Part shown: one piece after another, positions 1-20,505 of the stretch
Position numbering within the stretch: the stretch's first letter is position 1
How the letters are laid out: each line of letters starts with the position of its first letter
Assembly (NCBI GenBank): GCA_964020155.1
Contig: OZ026566.1
Span: 4,107,651-4,171,650 of the forward strand
Direction: 5' to 3'
DNA: 64,000 bases
Source: Chondrilla cf. caribensis
Taxonomy: Eukaryota; Porifera; Demospongiae; Chondrillida; Chondrillidae
Notes under the pieces: generated by a model
Seen by the model: the letters and a program-made list of their open reading frames with translations, nothing else
Told to the model about the DNA's origin: nothing
Database searches by the model: none
Translations under genes and position numbers: made by a program

Positions 1-645
1 AGGAGATATGGGCTTTTGTGCCGAACGACGAAGGCGACCAGTAAGTTGTTCACATTTCTTTTCTGATAAAACGGTTACTTTCATTTTAGATGCACGTCCC
101 CGCGTCCCGTGTTGTCACTCTTGTGTATAGTCAATTGTGCCGCCGTACTCGCTACCGCTCTCAATGACCGTGTTCTTTATCTGTCACTCTTGCAGTGTTC
201 TACATTTGGCCGTGGCCCAGGAGAACAAAACGGCCATCCTCTCCGCTTTCGATGCAATGGAAAGAAACCCCGTGTTGAGACCATGTCTAAATGACCGCAA
301 TGATTTGGGACAAGTAAGTTTTTCATTGATATCTACTCGCTAAAGTGCACCATTTAACTTGTGTTGTCCTTTTCATTCGACTACAGACACCTCTACACAT
401 TGCAGTTCACACTGACCAAGCTTCGCTTGTGAAGGACTTGATATATCAGGGAGCCCTTCTTGATATCATGGACCGCAACGGGAACACTCCCATCCACATT
501 GCCTGTCAAAAAGGCCACACTCGCTCTCTAGATGCTATCGCCACCGCAACTGTGATGCAGAAGATCAAGGAGGCCGCTGAAAAGAGAAATATTCACGGTA
601 AGTATTGACAATTGCCCTTTGAGGTGGCCTGTGAATCTTTCACAA

Positions 646-696
<51 letters not shown>

Positions 697-701
697 GTGT
701 G

Positions 702-749
<48 letters not shown>

Positions 750-1385
750 CAATCCCTGGATCATTGGTGTACTCTACACTGCGCCCTGTAGGGATGGCAT
801 GCCCTCATTTGGCTGCAAAGAGAGGTGACCTCACAGTCCTGAGGTGGCTCCACCGAGTAGGAGTAGATATGAACATCCAGGTATGGACTTATTTGGTCAT
901 GTGTGCAAACAAGTCAATTCAACTATGAATGTAATTAAAGCCAAAGGGTTTTCCCCTGATAATTCAATTGACCTCACGATTTGTTTGTGTGTCTGTGCGT
1001 ATGTGTGTTCCCTTAGTACTCCGACTGGATATAGCACTCTGGCCTACAGTTTGTATGTATATCATTGCATAGTGTTCAATTTGTATGTGTATTATTACAG
1101 AGTGCCTTCAATTTCACAGGAGTCTGGCAGTGGTCGAACAGCACTTCATCTTGTAACAGAGAAGAGATCTCTTCCTTTGCTGATATCACTAGTGACGGAC
1201 TTTGAAGTGGATGTTGATGTACCGACATATGCTGGATACACACCCCTTCACATAGCTGCTGGAGGGGACTCCATGGAACTGGTAGCTACATTGGTGGCCA
1301 TGGGAGCAGACCCATATGCACTGACAGACGAAGTTGAAAAACCGGAAGATTTGCCCCAAAATGCCGAAGTATGTTTGGTTAATAT

Positions 1386-1420
<35 letters not shown>

Positions 1421-1566
1421 GAAACCTGCCCATCAGTCAGTATACTGTTAAATATTATCACGGTGTGACAAGCCTTAATTATCGTTTGTTGTTGTTTCTC
1501 TGTTTACAGGTGAGAGAGTTTTTATGTAGGATTACACGTTCGCCAAAGATGAATGGACTATTATAG
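1..1566 (+). CDS. NF-kB p105/p100 or I-kB family ankyrin-repeat protein, 3' part (5' end outside window)
   Basis: Spliced model: 1-40, 196-313, 387-597, 792-880, 1120-1368, 1510-1566 (stop TAG); all junctions are GT-AG and in frame. The product is a chain of ankyrin repeats with signatures VLHLAV, NDLGQTPLHIAV, MDRNGNTPIHIAC, SGRTALHL and YTPLHIAA. The order and spacing match the C-terminal inhibitory ankyrin domain of NF-kB p105/p100 and of I-kB proteins, which mask Rel-domain nuclear import signals in the cytoplasm. No Rel homology domain is visible because the gene enters from the left edge. The protein stops about 19 residues after the last exon junction, so there is no C-terminal death domain as in vertebrate p105. 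(GT)n tracts fill introns 3 (about 645-748) and 5 (about 1391-1419). It could be a Rel-ankyrin fusion or a stand-alone I-kB/Bcl-3 homologue; the upstream sequence would decide. Confidence 0.8.
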
Positions 1567-2175
1567 AACTAAATATTACCATTATAAGCTGGAACATATA
1601 TTGTCCATTATATATTTCTGCACCAATTCACTGTATCCAGATGTGCAGATGTGTGTGTGTGTATGTGTGTTTACTTGTTAATGCTATTATTGTATTTTTA
1701 ACCGAGAAAACTGTTTTTGTTTATTTATGTGTATTTTGTGCTGTGTTGTCACATTTTAATATAAAATTATGCTTTATGTATCGTTTGTGTTTGGGCCACC
1801 ATGTCCATCGACGTGATCCACAGCTTGATTATTAATTTCATATTTCTATGAATTTTATGACATACATTTTGCTGTGTGTGTGTGTGCATGTGTGCGTGCA
1901 TGTGTGTGTGTGTGCGTGTGTGTGTGTAATATTATTGTGCTTGGTGGACATTGACATCTGTAGTGTAGTTTGCATGTGTGCATACCCAATTTTTTACCTG
2001 TGCTGCATTAGCTGTTACATAGGTGCATAGTTATGCGGTCGTACTTTTAGGAAATGACTAAGAAATGTACTGCCATAACTAGAGTCACCATTTCGCCTAA
2101 CAATGACTTGCAGGATGTTTTATGACACATTGAAAAAAAGCACACTCAATAAATTGGCTGAAAGCTGACACACAC

Positions 2176-2227
<52 letters not shown>

Positions 2228-2569
2228 GGCGTGGGGTTAATGTGCATGACATCATTACTAATTGGTATGTTTACCCTTGGGTACAGGGAGCATATTAGGG
2301 GTATGTAAGTGAATACCCTGGTCTGTACTCTGTACTCGCCAGACAAACAATGTCATCAATGTGTCATGAAAAGCCTTATAACTAAATATTCAGATTATGT
2401 ACAGTGATGTCCAGCCAACAAGTAAACAACATATGAACATGTTTATTACATGAAAAAGTACCTTGTTAACACTAAATTGAACACGTTAAAAAACTAATAA
2501 TACAGCCAACGTGATAATTGCACCTACGTAACATGTCCAATGTGCAACAGAGCTGTTCATGCTGTACTG
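1567..2569. other. Convergent intergenic region / 3' UTRs
   Basis: This stretch separates the stop codons of the ankyrin gene (+) and NAA40 (-). It holds AT-rich 3' UTR-like sequence, TG-rich patches around 1640-1930, a (CA)n tract at about 2168-2224 and an AATAAA at about 2147. No coding exon was recognised. Confidence 0.5.
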
Positions 2570-6934
<4,365 letters not shown>

Positions 6935-7096
6935 TTTTGTTCCTCGTGACCATACACCAATCAGATCACGGGAAACAGAACCGCGTACCGCTAGATTTTG
7001 ATATAAAATGGCGCGAAAAGTCGTCCTAGGTTGCTTATTGGCTGCAGTTCGTCTTGCCAACCAATTCCGTCTTCCTCAGTACTGCTGCTAGAAGTT
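6935..7096. promoter_or_regulatory. Bidirectional promoter of NAA40 and the RAD51-motif gene
   Basis: The two start codons are 162 bp apart, head to head. The interval holds CCAAT boxes at 6957-6961 and 7061-7065, an inverted one (ATTGG) at 7037-7041, and a near-consensus E2F site GGCGCGAAAA at 7010-7019. CCAAT plus E2F sites are typical of NF-Y/E2F-driven G1/S promoters. That fits a recombination protein and a histone N-terminal acetyltransferase. Function is inferred from motifs only. Confidence 0.6.
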
Positions 7097-9519
7097 ATGG
7101 AAGTTTCGAAGGACAAAGTTGATGGTAGTTAACATTTGTATCTCGTATAAAAGAAATTGTTTGTTAATTGTTATTATGTTATCGTTATTTTGCAAAACCT
7201 TACAGCCTTTGTGTCACTTCCTCAAGAAAGAGAAAGAGCTTCAATCGAATCTTCATTAGTACCCGTCCATAAGGTGACTTGTTTCAGAGTACTGGTCGCT
7301 ATTTGTACTTGGTTACAATAGAGTCTTATTCTTACAGGTTCCCCATTCTAAATTGCTCCCTGTTGCACGGAATGACGCTCACTGCCTTCCTACCAATGTT
7401 GCTTCCTTGTTGTTTCCAGGCCAACCCTTGATGATATTCAATGTCACCAATTTCCTACCAAAGGCAGGTTCCCATGTGTCAAGTGGCCGGCCAGGACGAT
7501 GTTTATCACTAAGTGAAGCGGGAATCCAATATCTACTTCGAGGCACAAGCGAAGCAATACCTTCACCTGCACGTGCTATTCTGGAGAGAAGTGTACCATC
7601 TTATACACAACAGAGTTCTTTAGTGCCTGTTTGTCCTCAGGTTCCTGCTAATGTAGACGATGTTAAGGCATTGGTGGAACCAGATGAACTATTCCCTAAT
7701 TCACCATGTAAAATTGAGGAGTACTCTGAGAAATCCACAAGTTACTGTTCATTCAGGCAAACCTCACCAAGCACTTCTGTGGAAGATGACTGCCAACTAC
7801 TATCAATACAACACCTTGATTCTGTCATTGTACCAGATAGCAACTCCCAGAACATCAAGCAGGATAGTGAAGGTATAACATCATCTGTGTACAGTATATG
7901 TGTGGAGTTCTAAGGGTTTGTATTATTGTTTAGCTGTATTGTCTTTCCCATAATATGTAGATGCCAGCATGTTGAGCCTAGATAGTGTGCCCTCATTCAA
8001 TTCCAGTCACATTCAACAGCTCAAACAGACTCATGGCACCGATGAAATTCAGCTGTATGATACAGCTGGGGATGGGACCAACAGCACCCTAGGAGAGAAA
8101 GTGTTGCAGACGGTTGTTAAGGGTTTATCCGACATTTATACCAGTGCCACCGCCGGTAGCGTGGATGATCTCACTCATGGGAGCAATGACCCATGTGCAA
8201 CCAACAGTGGCTTGGTCTTAGCTGATCAAGAGACTCAGCTGATTCGTATGGATGATTCTGACAGTGAACTTGACCTACCAGGCTCTCTTGGAAAGGATGT
8301 ACACATGTCCTCTCCCGTGTCCAGTGTACCTGTTTCTCCTGTGGTATCCAGAATTGCAATATCCTCTTCTGTGTCTGGTGTTCCAGTATCCTCTCCAGTG
8401 TCTGATGTTCCAGTATCCTCTCCAGTGTCCGATGTTCCGGTATCCTCTCTAGTGTCCAATGTTCCAGTATCCCCTCCTGTGTCCATTGTTCCAGAATCCT
8501 CTCGTGTATTCAGTGATTTAGAAGAATCTACTATGGATGTCCACATGACGCATCCTGCATCAAATGTTTTAGTTTTTTCTTCAATGTCCCATGGGATAAC
8601 AGTGTGTGATGTTCCAGTACACCAGATCAATGCTCAACCCATGGTAGGTGAGCAGTCTACCCATCATTCCAATTGTAAATCTCTTGTGGTATCCAGTACA
8701 GCAGACAATCCAGAAGTCACAAGCGGTGAGGGTGTTTCCTGTGATTTGAAAAGATCATCCTCTCCAGATGTGGATTCTATCCAGCCAATTACCAAACGAT
8801 GCTGTAATGAACAATACCTCAGCTTTCCTGATCAGTTAGATGGTAAAACAAAGCCCGACGTACGTGATGTAGTTACATTTGATGATGATGATCAACTCTT
8901 TGAACCACTATCAGTGTTGGACAAGTCTGACCATCAGCCAACAGAAATTGCTGATGACGGAAGTGACACTATAGAGGCTGCATTACCAGAGTCTGCAAAG
9001 TTGTTTAATTCTCCCCCACATTTTCCTCACCTGCCAGTTGATCATGATTCTGATGATGATAGCCATGATGATGAACTGTCTGATTCGCTTGCCCAAGGAT
9101 CATACGTTGCCGAAGAATCTCTCCAAATTGTTCCAAAATACATGCCTTTGGACAGCACTGTCTGGAGTAACAATGAGGGTGTAGATGAGGAATCATGTCT
9201 TTATCCAACCACCACACATCAAAAGATGGCAGAATCCACCACTATGAACTGCAGCACATGCATTGCTAAGCCCTTAGTGAAGGCTCATAGACGAGTGTAT
9301 GATTTCACAGAAGGGTTGCCCACTAATGGTTAGTTAACTTGCATGTGTTGTAGAACAATGTAATTTGATTTAGAATTCTAGAAGTGATCTCTTTCTTTTA
9401 TTTTTTCTATAATAGGTGTATGTTTTGCCGGCACTTCGAAGCCCAAATTACGCATCGGTCTATCTAAGCGACAGAAAGTACAACCACTCCACAAGCAGTG
9501 TATATACAAGACTGTGTGA
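7097..9519 (+). CDS. Disordered protein with C-terminal RAD51AP1-type RAD51-interacting motif
   Basis: Five exons: 7097-7124, 7206-7273, 7338-7872, 7961-9328, 9416-9519; in frame, 700 residues. Most of the protein is Ser/Asp/Pro-rich and predicted disordered by eye. About residues 330-400 hold a run of roughly 11-residue Ser-Pro-Val repeats (variants of VSDVPVSSP), encoded near 8305-8505 by a degenerate 33-bp tandem repeat. The last exon encodes LRIGLSKRQKVQPLH, closely matching the C-terminal RAD51-binding motif of vertebrate RAD51AP1 (an LRLGLSR...VKPLH pattern). A role in homologous recombination by binding RAD51 is inferred from that motif and from the E2F/CCAAT promoter. The rest does not align to RAD51AP1 by eye, so orthology is unproven. 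It converges with GLO1, 231 bp away. Confidence 0.75.
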
Positions 9520-9750
9520 TCAATTACACCAGCCATACAAGATGATACAGAACAATGCCAACTATATAACTATGCTACAGTTACGTATTGTTCCCACAGG
9601 AATGAATGAAAATATTATTAGAATTTAATTCATATCTTATACCAAACCAATGACATAATTTCAATAATAATACTGTTAAATTGATATACAATATTTCAAT
9701 GTATCAAGTTATATATTGTTAAACATTCACAGTACAAATCCATCATAAAT

Positions 9751-10946
9751 TCAAGACTTGATGATTCCAGTCATACTATTGCCATTCAGTATTTCAATCC
9801 AGTAACCATCAGGGTCAGTGATAAAAGCAAGTCCTTTCATTTTCCCTGTATAACAGGGGTCACAATGTTGTGACAAACAATGGGAATAGTATATAACAAA
9901 ATTAATCAACCTGTCACCTTCATCTCCCATCTTACCTCCATCAGGAGTTTTTACAAAGTTAACTCCTAACTTAGTGAATCTCTCACAAGCCTTGTACACA
10001 TCAGGAACAGCTATGCCAATGTGACCTGCACAACATACCATCCATTAACAGTTGTACTCTCTGTGACAAACTCATATAAACAATGTTACCACTGTTTTGA
10101 CCAGCCGAGAGAGACAAACTCAGACACTCACCAAATCCCCTTGGGTCTTTGTTCCCATTGTGGTATCCAGTAAAGTCTGGATCACTTTCAGTACCCCAAT
10201 TGCTACCAATGTGGTTAGAATATGACTAAGGTATACACATGTCAAGATTGGTAGCCACTGCAGTGGACATGACTAACTGAGTAAGTTCTATTGTAGCCTT
10301 CCTTGAGAACACCCAAGCAATTAACTCCTTATCATCAGTCGGGACATCCTTAGGATCCTCGTAACCCATGAAATACAGAGAAAACTTCATTTCAGGAAAA
10401 TCAAATCGCTTGAGTAACCTACAAAACGGGCATTGAAAGATGAAGTACATAAGACAGCTAGTGGTGGATGCAATAGACTGCTCACTCCAACCATAGATGC
10501 TATATGCTCCAACAAATCAAGTAGCATAAAATGTAATTGTAGTATTACAATACAGTGTATCAACACGTGACCTGAGAAGGAAGGTTAAGCATGGAGCAGG
10601 TTGGATCAAGACCGGCGGAAGGGACTAACACAATAACATTCACAAAAGCTAGCATACATTATGGGAGAACCATCTCGAATAAGAATGGATACACAAAATA
10701 GTTGGCTCTAGACACAACAATCGATCGACGCAACAGCTGTATCGACTGATGTATCATTGTTCAGTTTGGAATCAACTTCTGAGCTCACCGCATGCCCAAA
10801 ACATTGGCATAGAAATCAAGAGATACTTTGGGATCCTTAATTCTCAACATAGTCTGATTCATTATATAGTCCTTGCATTCAGGGTCGGGGTCTTTGCAAA
10901 CACTTCTGTATTCCGGAAAAGGACTCTCCTGTTCTCCTTCGGCCAT
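9751..10946 (-). CDS. GLO1: Lactoylglutathione lyase (glyoxalase I)
   Basis: Exons (complement): 10789-10946, 10278-10418, 10132-10202, 9936-10025, 9751-9845; in frame, 184 residues, the same length as the human enzyme. It isomerises the hemithioacetal of methylglyoxal and glutathione to S-lactoylglutathione in the cytosol. The zinc ligands of the family are all present: Gln31 (NQTML), Glu97 (ATIELTH), His125 ([12 protein letters not shown]) and Glu171 (YWIEILN). Further landmarks are [16 protein letters not shown] and GKMKGLAF. The start is the ATG at 10946, giving an N-terminus of family length. It is head-to-head with the BtaA-like gene, with 154 bp between start codons. Confidence 0.97.
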
Positions 10947-11100
10947 TGTTTATATACTCACGTGATAATGACACAGTCGTGTTGTGACGTCATAACATAT
11001 GACCTGGGCGTTTGCTATGTCGTTCCTGACATTTACTGTGCTCGAACCATGTTTTCATAGTAGAGCGCTTCTGTTCTAACCACAACCGATACGTCGTGCG
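10947..11100. promoter_or_regulatory. Bidirectional GLO1 / BtaA-like promoter with CRE
   Basis: The 154-bp head-to-head interval holds a perfect palindromic cAMP/ATF response element TGACGTCA at 10985-10992 and an E-box CACGTGA near 10960. ATF/CREB-type control of both genes is an inference from motif and position. Confidence 0.5.
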
Positions 11101-14343
<3,243 letters not shown>

Positions 14344-16387
14344 GAGTCAACTGACCATTAGATGGTTTCATAATGATTGTTTTAGTTGTTGATCACCATC
14401 AATCGATCTGTAAATTGTTGTGTGATGTGTTCACCCATGCTTGAGACCTCAATGGTGTCTTCAGGTTCTGTCATGCGAGAACCCTCGATCGAGCACATAA
14501 GCCGTCTCCCTGGTCGATGCATGCATTCATGAACAGTAGACACACAAAATGCAGTGTACAATGTGTCTATTCACCCCAGCATAATTAATGATCCAATTGT
14601 TTATAATAATTATAGGTCATATATAAATTGATAAACAATCAGACATTGCAATGACCTGGCTGAGAATTCGTCTTGCCTTTGAAATGATTAAATCAGCAAC
14701 AATGTGTATCAGAGGAAGTCGTTCCACCTCATATAAAGCCACCACCAACAATGAAAACATTGAACTGGCCCTGACAGAGGGTCGGTTCATGCATTAATCC
14801 TATCACATAATACTAAAATAATCATTTCTTTTGTGTATAGTATGTCTGTCTTATCCTAATAATTTATATATTAGCGCCATATTTATTTCATATTATTCTT
14901 ATTGTATGAGTTATATTTATGTATTATTATTATCAGACATTGCAATTGATGCGATACATATAAAATTATACATAATAAATAACAAATACAAAACACATTG
15001 TTATGTCATGTTTCGTGTGTCCCCTATACCTGTGGAGTTGTTCTCACTGTCTGTTGGAGTACACTGCTAGGGTGCGTCCGTGTGTGTTTACGGGTTAGCG
15101 ATGGTTTGTTTATTGAAACTAACTGTTGAGACTGAGTTGAACAATATAAGGATATAGAAAGAGTTGGCTTGTCTATACTATTTTAAAAACAAGAATTGTG
15201 TTATTTTCGGTAACAATGTTATAGTATTGTATGTGCCTTTGAGTAATTATGTATTATGTATGGCAGGTGATCACGTTTAAAGTTGATCACTGTGTGCATT
15301 TCGATGCAGTAATCAGTACTAGTGTTATCCTGCGTGCTGTACACGTTTGACATCCGAATATCTTCTGATTCAATTGAGTTCATATCAAAGATGCTACAAT
15401 GGGTCTGCACATGCGTTGTGTAAATACTCATCTCGATGAGTGACACGTTTGTAAATAGTGCACCATGTGATGTTACACACACGATATGTAAGCTCAAGCA
15501 TACAGTCACTTTCACCACTGAACAGTGAGTGGTACACAAGTACAAAAAGGCTGCTGGTGATAGTGGTCGACTTGGATGTTTTCAATAGTTGGTACTTTGC
15601 TGGATCAGAGTAATCAAGCAGATTGGATTTCGATCGTATTGGCCCAAACAAAGGTTTCCTTGATGTGTGTCTGGTGGGGGAGTACAATCTCATGTACATA
15701 TTTGTGTGAGAATGACCATCAAACACACCCACATCAATCACCAGACAAACCTCGTACATGGACACGTAAGAAGAAAGGCATTAGTGCATGAACTCGTACA
15801 TGCACCACTGTTATGCACACAGAATATCTGCAAAACAAGAGTACATATTATCATAGATACCGAAAACATGACATTATTGAAAATATAAAATTAATAATGG
15901 ATCGATATTAACGATAAGTGGTTGTATTGTGTACATATCCTTGTATGGAGGGCATCAATGCGGTACCACAGTAGTGCTCGCCACACATCACGAATACGCA
16001 AGAGTGTACAGGTGTGCGTGTATTGTGGAGTGAGGAAGTGAGTACAATATCCGCACACACATGGATGCACGTACATGTGGGTGTGCAATAGTTACTAGTT
16101 GGACGGGATGGAGCATGCTTTGATGGTGAATGGAGAACCAATGTAGGTCATTGGGTGGAGGATGGAAGCCCAGTGAATGAAACAGTGCTATGCACAGCTA
16201 AATGCAGGTTCAATGCACGTGTTACTTGCCCTTGCCAGCTTCAACCATTCAAATCAATGAGATACGAAGAATTCAGTTATATGGCTTCCATGACATAAGT
16301 ACACACAGCAGGTGTGCATCCTTCCAGATATACCATGCTCTGTGCTGGTATCCACTAGCTCTGAAGCCCTCTCGTTAGGCAGGGAAA
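14344..16387. other. Intergenic region without a supported gene
   Basis: AT-rich sequence downstream of the BtaA-like gene and upstream of the secreted-protein gene. A 123-codon minus-strand ORF (15394-15765) and shorter ones exist, but none resembles a known family or is framed by convincing splice sites, so none is called. The last few hundred bases should hold the promoter of the secreted-protein gene. Confidence 0.4.
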
Positions 16388-18644
<2,257 letters not shown>

Positions 18645-18940
18645 TTAATCGAGGTGAATATTCAATATTATATCAACATTGAGCACACAGCACAGTAGAC
18701 TGTGATGTAAACATCAAATTTGATCACACAGGATATTAAGAGCATGTTCATTTAAAATCTTCTATAATTGTGTCATTGTAGAATACGCTAGTTGCAACAG
18801 GATATCTGGTGCATATTTAATACATATATAACATCAAATGTACATATATAACATCAAATGTACATATATAACATCAAATTTCATCAAACATCAAACACAC
18901 AACACACATGCATGCACACATGCACACACAATGAACACAT

Positions 18941-18987
<47 letters not shown>

Positions 18988-19409
18988 TGCACACACGCAC
19001 ACGCAATGTACACACGCACACACAATGAACACACACACACACACACACACATGCATGCACACACGCACACACAATGTACACACGCACACAATTCCAAGGA
19101 ATTTTGTTGTATGTGGGCCTGGTGAACATCCTGGAAACATAAAACTCTAGATATGGCCTACTATATGTTTATACAACCATCCCACTCAGTAACAGTAACT
19201 AATAATAGTAATAATGAATTATATGACCAGCTGTAGACGCTAGAATATTGTCTAATAATATACATGAATAGTACCTAGAAATCCAAACTATATAGATGAA
19301 AATAGTATAGATAATAATATACATTTAATTTACTCAAATGCTCATGTGCAGCTGAGAAATCCCTCATATCACATTCACTTCTGTTAACCTTTCCTACACA
19401 CATGAACAT

Positions 19410-19472
<63 letters not shown>

Positions 19473-20505
19473 CACGCACACACACACACATACACGCACG
19501 CACACACACGCACACACGGTTCATTTGAAATCTTCTATAATTGTGTCATTGTAAAATACGCAAGTTGCAACAGGATACCGGGTGCATATATATAATGACC
19601 TCGATATGGAGGTTGGTGAAATGTTATCGTTTGCACGTGATAAGCACAAAACAGGCAAACAAAACTCGCTTTTTGATTTGAATATTACCTATTGGTTGTT
19701 AGCACAGGTCGGAAAGCTGGACCTACTACACATGTACATAGTAGAATGTATGGGCAATATTACGTGTGTTTCAAACACATTTCAAGCAGTGACAATAAAA
19801 CTTCACAAGTTATATCATGCATGATCATCATGTGAGCATCATGTGATGGATATTACGTGGCCTGAATTCAGGGAGGGGACTTGCCTGCAGTTCAATGCTG
19901 CATGTGACTATACAATCGAATGAAATGTGAATCCTAATTTACTGAAACAGCATACTTTCTGGTTCTTTCAATCCTATCATTTCTGTGGATGCTCAATACA
20001 CACACTACAGCTGGTACGCATTTGAGACTATAATATGAGGTTACAATACACATTCATTCAAATAAGAAAGAACTGCATCTCTTCAATTATATGGAATTAC
20101 TTCCAATAATATTCCTTCTTGTTCAGAATTAAACTGTGTAATAAATCTAAAGAATTTCATAATTATTGTATTCGATACGTATCATCAATTTTACCAACAA
20201 TAATTTAATAATAACAATGTCTATCAGCATTTCACAAACAGTATATACAATTATAATAATGTCATACACAATGCCGTCAATCTTATAAACACAACCCAAT
20301 GAATGAAAGTTCTTGTATACATTAAAAATACAGATAAAATTCACTGTAGCACAAGATCAACATGTAAAACACTCACAAATGGTCCAGAAAACTACGGTGT
20401 TATACAACAATGGAGAGACCAATGATATTATTGGCTACAAACAGGTTGAAAGGAATAAAACCAAAAAGTATGACAATGTTATAAAGTGATTGTAGACACA
20501 GCAGA
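18645..20505. other. Intergenic region with internal direct repeats and CA tracts
   Basis: It lies between the stops of the secreted gene (+) and TRIM-NHL (-). A segment of about 70 bp (18747-18816) recurs as 19520-19588 with a few substitutions; the 0.7 kb between them holds CA-rich arrays (about 18895-19090 and 19410-19517) and a triplicated ACATATATAACATCAAATGT motif near 18828-18880. No gene is supported. The same content recurs in copy B (24573-26435). Confidence 0.6.

Noticed and set aside
15394..15765. 123-codon minus-strand ORF
   Set aside because: Normal-looking composition, but no recognised domain, no supporting splice sites and no convincing start; left as intergenic.
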